Shown here piece by piece: positions 32,286 to 34,792 of a DNA stretch of 34,792 nucleotides. Below the pieces are notes generated by a model that was not told where the DNA came from, searched no databases, and was given only the letters and a program-made list of their open reading frames with translations. Origin of the DNA: Eubacteriales bacterium (GTDB lineage Bacteria; Bacillota; Clostridia; Lachnospirales; Lachnospiraceae); NCBI GenBank assembly GCA_030537135.1, contig JAUNOP010000020.1, positions 8,043 to 42,834 on the forward strand, in the 5' to 3' direction. The position numbers and the translations under genes are program-made. How positions within the stretch are numbered: the first letter of the stretch is position 1; the number at the start of each line of letters is the position of its first letter.

Positions 32286-32552
32286 TTAAAACTGGTCTAA
32301 AATATCGTGATGCCCGACATCGACGAGGATAATCATTTTGTCGCCTTCATAGTACCAGATAATGCGGATGTCCATGTTGACGCTGCACTCAAACAAATCC
32401 CTGGTACCCTGGATGCGCTTGGTGCGTAAGGATGGGTGCATAGGATTTTCAGCTAAAATCTGCAATTTGTTTTGAAGCTGCTTTTTCTCCTGTGCGGTCA
32501 AATCCTTAAAGTGTTTTTGGAACCGTTTGGTAAAGGTAAACTGGTAGGCCAT
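32286..32552 (-). CDS. RelE/YafQ-type toxin of a toxin-antitoxin pair
   Basis: The 88-residue basic protein MAYQFTFTKRFQKHFKDLTAQ ... LRTKRIQGTRDLFECSVNMDIRIIWYYEGDKMIILVDVGHHD has the RelE/ParE-superfamily pattern: a basic N-terminal helix pair, then strands with R-I-I-W and V-G-x-H-D at the end. It is likely a ribosome-dependent mRNA interferase. The ATG at 32552 overlaps the antitoxin stop as TGATG, giving tight coupling and antitoxin-first order. The minus-strand promoter ahead of the antitoxin serves both. Confidence 0.88.
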   Translation of the reverse strand: MAYQFTFTKRFQKHFKDLTAQEKKQLQNKLQILAENPMHPSLRTKRIQGTRDLFECSVNMDIRIIWYYEGDKMIILVDVGHHDILDQF

Positions 32553-32812
32553 CAATCCGCCTCCAATTTCGCAAACAGTGCGTCCACACTGTCGAATACG
32601 GGCTGTTCGCCGGAGGCAATCTTTGCTTTTGCCTCGTCAATTTCTCCGCGGAGCTCGTCGAGGTACTTTTTCGGGTATACGACAACCGGCATCATGCAGA
32701 TGGTTCCGTCCTGCTCGAAAATGTCCAGCTTATCCCCTTCGGAGAGACCCAGTTTTACGATGATTTCTTTGGGAATGGTAATCTGTGACTTCTGACGTAA
32801 TTCGGCCAGCAT
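32552..32812 (-). CDS. AbrB/MazE-type antitoxin
   Basis: The 86-residue protein has an N-terminal SpoVT/AbrB swapped-hairpin DNA-binding domain: LRQKSQITIPKEIIVKLGLSEGDKLDIF (residues 4-31). An acidic helical tail from about residue 50 follows, which would wrap the toxin. It should repress its own promoter through the GAAAGT-type repeats just upstream and neutralise the RelE-type toxin encoded immediately after. AAAGGAG precedes the ATG. Confidence 0.9.
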   Translation of the reverse strand: MLAELRQKSQITIPKEIIVKLGLSEGDKLDIFEQDGTICMMPVVVYPKKYLDELRGEIDEAKAKIASGEQPVFDSVDALFAKLEAD

Positions 32813-32838
32813 ACAATCATCTCCTTTGCTGCAAGATT

Positions 32839-32898
32839 GAAAGTGGGAATTTCCAACTTTCTTACTTATAGTATACCCACTTTCCGGGGATTATGCAA
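32839..32898 (-). promoter_or_regulatory. Promoter and operators of the toxin-antitoxin operon
   Basis: On the minus strand TTGCAT (32898-32893) and TATACT (32875-32870) form a sigma-A promoter with 17-base spacing. Arms GAAAGTGGGAA and TTCCAACTTTC (32839-32861) make an 11-bp inverted repeat with one mismatch just downstream of the -10 box. A third half-site, CCCACTTTC at 32876-32884, lies in the spacer. Three related half-sites fit cooperative repression by the AbrB-type antitoxin or the toxin-antitoxin complex. Confidence 0.8.
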
Positions 32899-32951
32899 GG
32901 GGGTGCAAAAAAAATTTACAAAGTAAAACGGTCAGCTTGTACTGACCGCTG

Positions 32952-33179
32952 TTACTTGCTGTTCAGTTCTTTCATAATACCGAGGATGTACTGCATGGAT
33001 TTGGGATCAAGCCGCTTTGCCTCCGCGATAAATTCCCGCAAGGTTTCGGGGGAGGCGTTCCCTTCGTCAAAAAATTCCTGCGGCGTTACGCCAAGATATT
33101 CGCAGATATAGAAAAAGGACTGCATGGCAGGAAGTGACTTTTTATTTTCAATGTTATTGATGTAGTTGTTTATAAAATG
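32952..33179 (-). pseudogene. 3' fragment of an XRE-type regulator, cut by an insertion
   Basis: The minus strand encodes 75 codons ending ESKELNSK-like: INNIENKKSLPAMQSFFYI, then CEYLGVTPQEFFDEGN, and FIAEAKRLDPKSMQYILGI before the TAA at 32952. This is the C-terminal part of a Cro/CI HTH protein (helices 4-5 and the tail). The recognition helix and start codon are missing. Just upstream, at 33179-33180, the sequence changes to an IS21-like end (TGTCAAGACC) and the frame closes. The regulator was inactivated by insertion. Confidence 0.8.
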
Positions 33180-33857
33180 TCAAGACCTAATGTACAAAAA
33201 ATATTATATAAAAATGTACAATTAGTCTGTTTGTTTTAAGTGGTCTTTTAACCTATATGACTTTCCTGATATTAGTATTACATGTGCATGATGCAAAACT
33301 CTGTCCATAATGGCATTTGCAACAACCGCATCATAAAATATTCCATCCCACTCATTAAAGTTCATATTTGTTGTTAATATAGTGCTTTTCTTTTCATAGC
33401 ACATATCTATAAGCTGAAAGAACAGGTTGGAATCTTCTTTATCGATAGGCAGATATCCAAGCTCGTCTATTATAAGCAGGCGATAATGACAAAAATGCTT
33501 TAATCTTGCATCAAGCCTGTTTTCAAGCTTGGCTCGCTTTAGCTGTTGAAGCAGATCATTGCACTTTATAAAATATATACTTACTCTTTTTTTGGCGGCT
33601 GCAATACCGATGGAAGTTGCAAGATGTGTCTTTCCAACTCCACTCGGTCTAAGAAATACGATATTTTCACTCTTTTCAAGAAAACCAAGACTTGCAAGTT
33701 CCCTCATTTCCTGTTCATTCACACTTGGCTGAAATCCAAAATCATAATCTTTAAACTCTTTCACAAAAGGAAATGCTGCAGCCTTTATCATTGAACGTGA
33801 AGCATTCTGTTCTTTAAAATCCACTTCATAATTGCTGAGCTTTAGCAGACTGTGGTG
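33179..33857 (-). mobile_element. Truncated IS21-family insertion sequence
   Basis: One end lies at about 33179, where TGTCAAGACC begins and the direct repeat AATGTACAA occurs twice (33189-33197 and 33213-33221), as in the multi-site ends of IS21 elements. It contains only the 3' part of istB. The transposase gene istA, the 5' part of istB and the other end are missing, replaced at about 33857 by unrelated AT-rich sequence. It cannot transpose by itself. Confidence 0.65.
33222..33857 (-). pseudogene. istB: IS21-family helper ATPase IstB, 5'-truncated
   Basis: The open frame gives about 210 residues from a stop codon at 33858 (nearest plausible start GTG at 33824). It has the AAA+ helper motifs: Walker A FLRPSGVGKTHLA, Walker B YRLLIIDELGYLP, sensor TILTTNMNF and the final DRVLHHAHVI. 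The first ~50 residues of a normal IstB are absent. The Walker A loop has Arg where most IstB have Gly (L-G-P-S-G). The remaining open frame suggests recent decay. It is in the same direction as the toxin-antitoxin operon. Confidence 0.85.
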
Positions 33858-33932
33858 TTAGTATATAAGAATAGACATAAAAAGTTGAATAATCTATAAA
33901 TATAAAGTAAAATAGTAAAGAAAATATTCACA

Positions 33933-34073
33933 ATGGCAAAAAAGCAAAAATCCTATACTCCAGAATCTAAGTAACAAATCGTAAATTTATACAATGCTGG
34001 AGAAACCTCGTATCCAAAACTGGAGCATAAATATGACGTAAGTAAAAGTACTCTCACCTATTGGATAAAGTAG
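33933..34073 (+). pseudogene. Relic of an IS3-family transposase OrfA
   Basis: From the ATG at 33933 the sequence reads MAKKQKSYTPESK, a TAA at 33972-33974, then QIVNLYNAGETSYPKLEHKY and DVSKSTLTYWIK before a TAG at 34071. Ignoring the first stop, this is the N-terminal HTH of an IS3/IS150-type OrfA (pattern: T-P-E-F-K-x-x-I-V-x-L-x-x-x-G-x-S, then Y-x-V-S-x-S-T-L-x-x-W). The rest of OrfA, all of OrfB and the inverted repeats are not visible. It is a degraded fragment. Confidence 0.75.
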
Positions 34074-34300
34074 CTCTCAATACTCAAAATATCAAAAAAA
34101 GAGACCAACCTATTCTGTGATATGCTCCTCTTTTTCGATTCTCACAACTAAATAACAGAACTGGCAAGACTAACTTTCCCATGTTACTCTACATTTTTCT
34201 TATTAGTTCTATTATTTTATTCATAGCTAGATTTAACATATTTTCTATTGACTAAACTTTGCATTTTTAATTTTAATAAATCTATATTTTCTATCACTAA
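34074..34300. other. AT-rich non-coding stretch
   Basis: No gene is seen between the IS3-type relic and the replication initiator fragment. The only structure is a loose inverted repeat of AAAAAGAG with CTCTTTTT around 34095-34135, which could end transcription from either side. Confidence 0.4.
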
Positions 34301-34792
34301 TTATATACTAGACTGTTTCATATCATGATTAACCTCAGCCATATAATAACCATCTATTGTTGCCGAAGCATTGAACAAGGTCGCCAACATATATTTTTTT
34401 ATGTTTTTAACTTTTGTTGTATTCTTTTTCAAGCATTCTATGACATACTCTATGTGCCAATAATTCAATTTTAGGAATTTACTCCTCACCAACTCACTCG
34501 AATACTTATTACTTGCGATTAAAATTTTATCGCTTTGCCATAGCACTGTCTCCAAAATCAACTCATAAATTCCCTGAATTAATTGCTGCTCTTCTTTATG
34601 TACTATCATTAACGATGCATAATCAATGTTTTTCTTAATTAACTTTTCGTACCTGCTGTCACTTCTCATCTCATCGTTTTCATATTGTTCATCATCTGAT
34701 AGGATTGGATTAGATTCATTCTCATTTCTATAGATATTATTCATATTAGTATTATTAGAGTTTGTTTTATAAACTTCTTGAAGTTTATTTTT
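34301..34792 (-). CDS. C-terminal part of an ICE/plasmid replication initiator (DUF6017-like)
   Basis: The frame is open from the window edge (34792) to TAA at 34301, giving about 163 residues. From about residue 50 the sequence YEKLIKKNIDYASLMI, ELILETVLWQSDKILIASNKYSSELVRSKFLKLNYWHIEYVIECLKKNTTKVKNIKKYMLATLFNA (positions about 34345-34540) and YYMAEVNHDM matches the C-terminal domain of RepA-type initiators of Firmicutes conjugative elements. An Asn-rich linker precedes it. The N-terminal DNA-binding domain would lie beyond the window. The segment is AT-rich like its surroundings, marking an integrated conjugative element or its remains. Confidence 0.78.
   Translation of the reverse strand, partial: KNKLQEVYKTNSNNTNMNNIYRNENESNPILSDDEQYENDEMRSDSRYEKLIKKNIDYASLMIVHKEEQQLIQGIYELILETVLWQSDKILIASNKYSSELVRSKFLKLNYWHIEYVIECLKKNTTKVKNIKKYMLATLFNASATIDGYYMAEVNHDMKQSSI

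Noticed and set aside
32893-32940. A possible terminator in the T/A-rich stretch between the toxin-antitoxin promoter and the XRE fragment
   Set aside because: There is an A run but no stem long enough to support termination.
1-34792. CRISPR arrays, tRNA and rRNA genes
   Set aside because: No regularly spaced repeats, cloverleaf-like segments or rRNA-like sequence were noticed on either strand; I could not run a dedicated scan.

Overview
The window looks like a chromosomal segment from a gut-type Clostridia, most likely Lachnospiraceae. The evidence is moderate GC, strong AGGAGG-type ribosome binding sites, occasional TTG/GTG starts, and gene families typical of that group. This placement is inferred from gene content only. 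The last ~1.6 kb is clearly AT-richer and belongs to mobile DNA.

Region A (1-10662) is a plus-strand uronate catabolism operon. It holds the tail of a GH43 enzyme, an AGE-family sugar isomerase, a GH88 unsaturated uronyl hydrolase, KduI, a KduD/DhuD-type dehydrogenase, an RpiB/LacAB-fold isomerase resembling streptococcal DhuI, an unrecognised discoidin-like protein, KDPG aldolase, KDG kinase, a cytoplasmic GH28-like protein, a nitrilase-superfamily hydrolase and an orphan OmpR-type regulator. Unsaturated oligouronides would be cut by GH88, isomerised, reduced to KDG, phosphorylated and split to pyruvate and glyceraldehyde 3-phosphate. Two unrelated isomerases for the same step sit in one operon, separated by a 150-bp intergenic region with three stem-loops.

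Region B (10663-16690) starts with a sigma-A-like promoter and a leader with two near-identical terminator-like hairpins. It then encodes a single-stranded DNA-binding protein, a small membrane protein, a 398-residue protein and an 807-residue protein that I do not recognise. It ends at a strong shared terminator, followed by a divergent pair: an XRE-type regulator and a Cys-rich secreted protein around a long palindrome. This is the best candidate here for an undescribed system.

Region C (16690-17250) has no credible gene. It contains a large inverted repeat and GACCCC-rich repeats that look like an IS21-type element end.

Region D (17253-32241) is a redox/detoxification island. A perfect sigma-A promoter flanked by two TGACAC-N-GTGTCA operators drives a flavin reductase and a TetR regulator. 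Next come aldo/keto reductases, an FMN reductase, flavodoxin-domain proteins (one lipoprotein, one fused to an FGE-sulfatase-type domain, one fused in frame to a MATE transporter), a carboxymuconolactone decarboxylase-cupin protein and a DUF4405 membrane cytochrome. A divergent LysR/MATE pair, an aldo/keto reductase with an internal deletion, a NAD(P)-binding protein, an intact aldo/keto reductase, a small lipoprotein and a frameshifted dUTPase follow. Two flavodoxin-domain lipoproteins plus a DUF4405 protein suggest electron transfer on the outer face of the membrane.

Region E (32286-34792) is a junkyard of mobile DNA on the minus strand. It holds an AbrB/RelE-type toxin-antitoxin pair with its own promoter and operators, an XRE regulator cut by an IS21-family end, a truncated IstB, an IS3-type orfA relic with an internal stop, and the C-terminus of an ICE/plasmid replication initiator running off the window.
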